Assembly: GCA_029851415.1 (NCBI GenBank)
Contig: CM056743.1
Coordinates: forward strand, 74,669,186 to 74,733,185
Length of the DNA: 64,000 nt
From: Eretmocerus hayati
Lineage: Eukaryota > Arthropoda > Insecta > Hymenoptera > Aphelinidae
Reading direction: 5' to 3'
In this document: positions 63,820-64,000 of the stretch, one piece after another
Layout: each line of letters begins with the position of its first letter
Numbering within the stretch: the first letter of the stretch is position 1
Notes under the pieces: generated by a model
The model's input: the letters and a program-made list of their open reading frames with translations, nothing else
The model's database searches: none
What the model was told of the DNA's origin: nothing
Translations under genes and position numbers: made by a program

Positions 63820-64000
63820 ATAATATGGGCCATAGGTCAAATCTGAACCTTTGTTTTGCTTAATAAAATCCGAGAGATAACGAAGCGACAAAGCACCCAA
63901 ATTTTTATGAAGAAAATCTTGAAAGTTGGTCCATTCTCGTGGATTTTCAACGATCCGTTGAATCGATTTTTCGAGAGATGGTTCATCGTCCACGATGCTT
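63820..64000 (-). pseudogene. DUF8207-like protein, upstream part continuing beyond the window
   Basis: The frame is open from the window edge to the TAA at 63817-63819 and reads WTNFQDFLHKNLGALSL, then YLSDFIKQNKGSDLTYGPYY, which suits the region before the conserved DUF8207 block. It is in the same frame as 63804-63316. Confidence 0.6.

Overview
The window is eukaryotic, most likely arthropod, genomic DNA dominated by mobile elements. Four things point that way. There are short phase-1 introns (60-77 nt) with GT-AG borders. Core promoters pair a TATA box with a TCAGT/TCATT initiator 31-32 nt downstream. Fragments of R1-like and CR1/L2-like non-LTR retrotransposons are present. One host exon encodes the C-terminus of the V-ATPase accessory subunit Ac45/ATP6AP1. 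I cannot name the species.

Layout. 1-6.6 kb holds a retrotransposon graveyard, a family of 3'-UTR-derived repeats, a 172-bp Transib-like MITE and a 2.6-kb Mutator-like element with 0.54-kb inverted repeats. 6.6-11.4 kb is host DNA without a recognised gene. 11,445-35,715 is a complete 24.3-kb Polinton/Maverick (element A) with ~0.87-kb terminal inverted repeats and a perfect 6-bp target duplication (TCCGGG); it sits inside what looks like a host coding exon. 37,626-51,769 is a second, unrelated-sequence Polinton (element B, 14.1 kb) with short inverted repeats; it lost most of its capsid module and its right repeat carries a LINE insertion. 51.8-58.4 kb is host DNA with the Ac45 exon. 58.4-64 kb is a compact, virus-like gene block (region C): a DUF8207-like gene, a coiled-coil protein gene and a tandem array of seven related exons, with an eighth relative on the opposite strand.

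Both Polintons keep the same gene order: spliced protein-primed family-B DNA polymerase, GC-rich hairpin spacer, packaging ATPase, small Arg/Lys-rich protein, accessory protein, chromodomain integrase, penton-type minor capsid. In A this is followed by core-like protein, major capsid protein, an unclassified conserved gene, adenain-like protease and a PC4-like ssDNA-binding protein. Several neighbours overlap by ATGA, which suggests coupled translation. In A the polymerase, ATPase, accessory protein, integrase and major capsid genes are broken, while the penton, core, protease and PC4-like frames are open. In B the polymerase has many stops, the ATPase has lost its Walker A lysine, and the integrase keeps its DDE triad but has one stop. 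Both are fossils.

The observations most worth following are: (i) the seven directly abutting, phase-identical exons of region C, each ending in its own stop, which look like a bank of alternative terminal exons; and (ii) the spacer between polymerase and ATPase, which in both divergent Polintons is an array of GC-rich hairpins whose loops carry an AGCT-centred near-palindrome.
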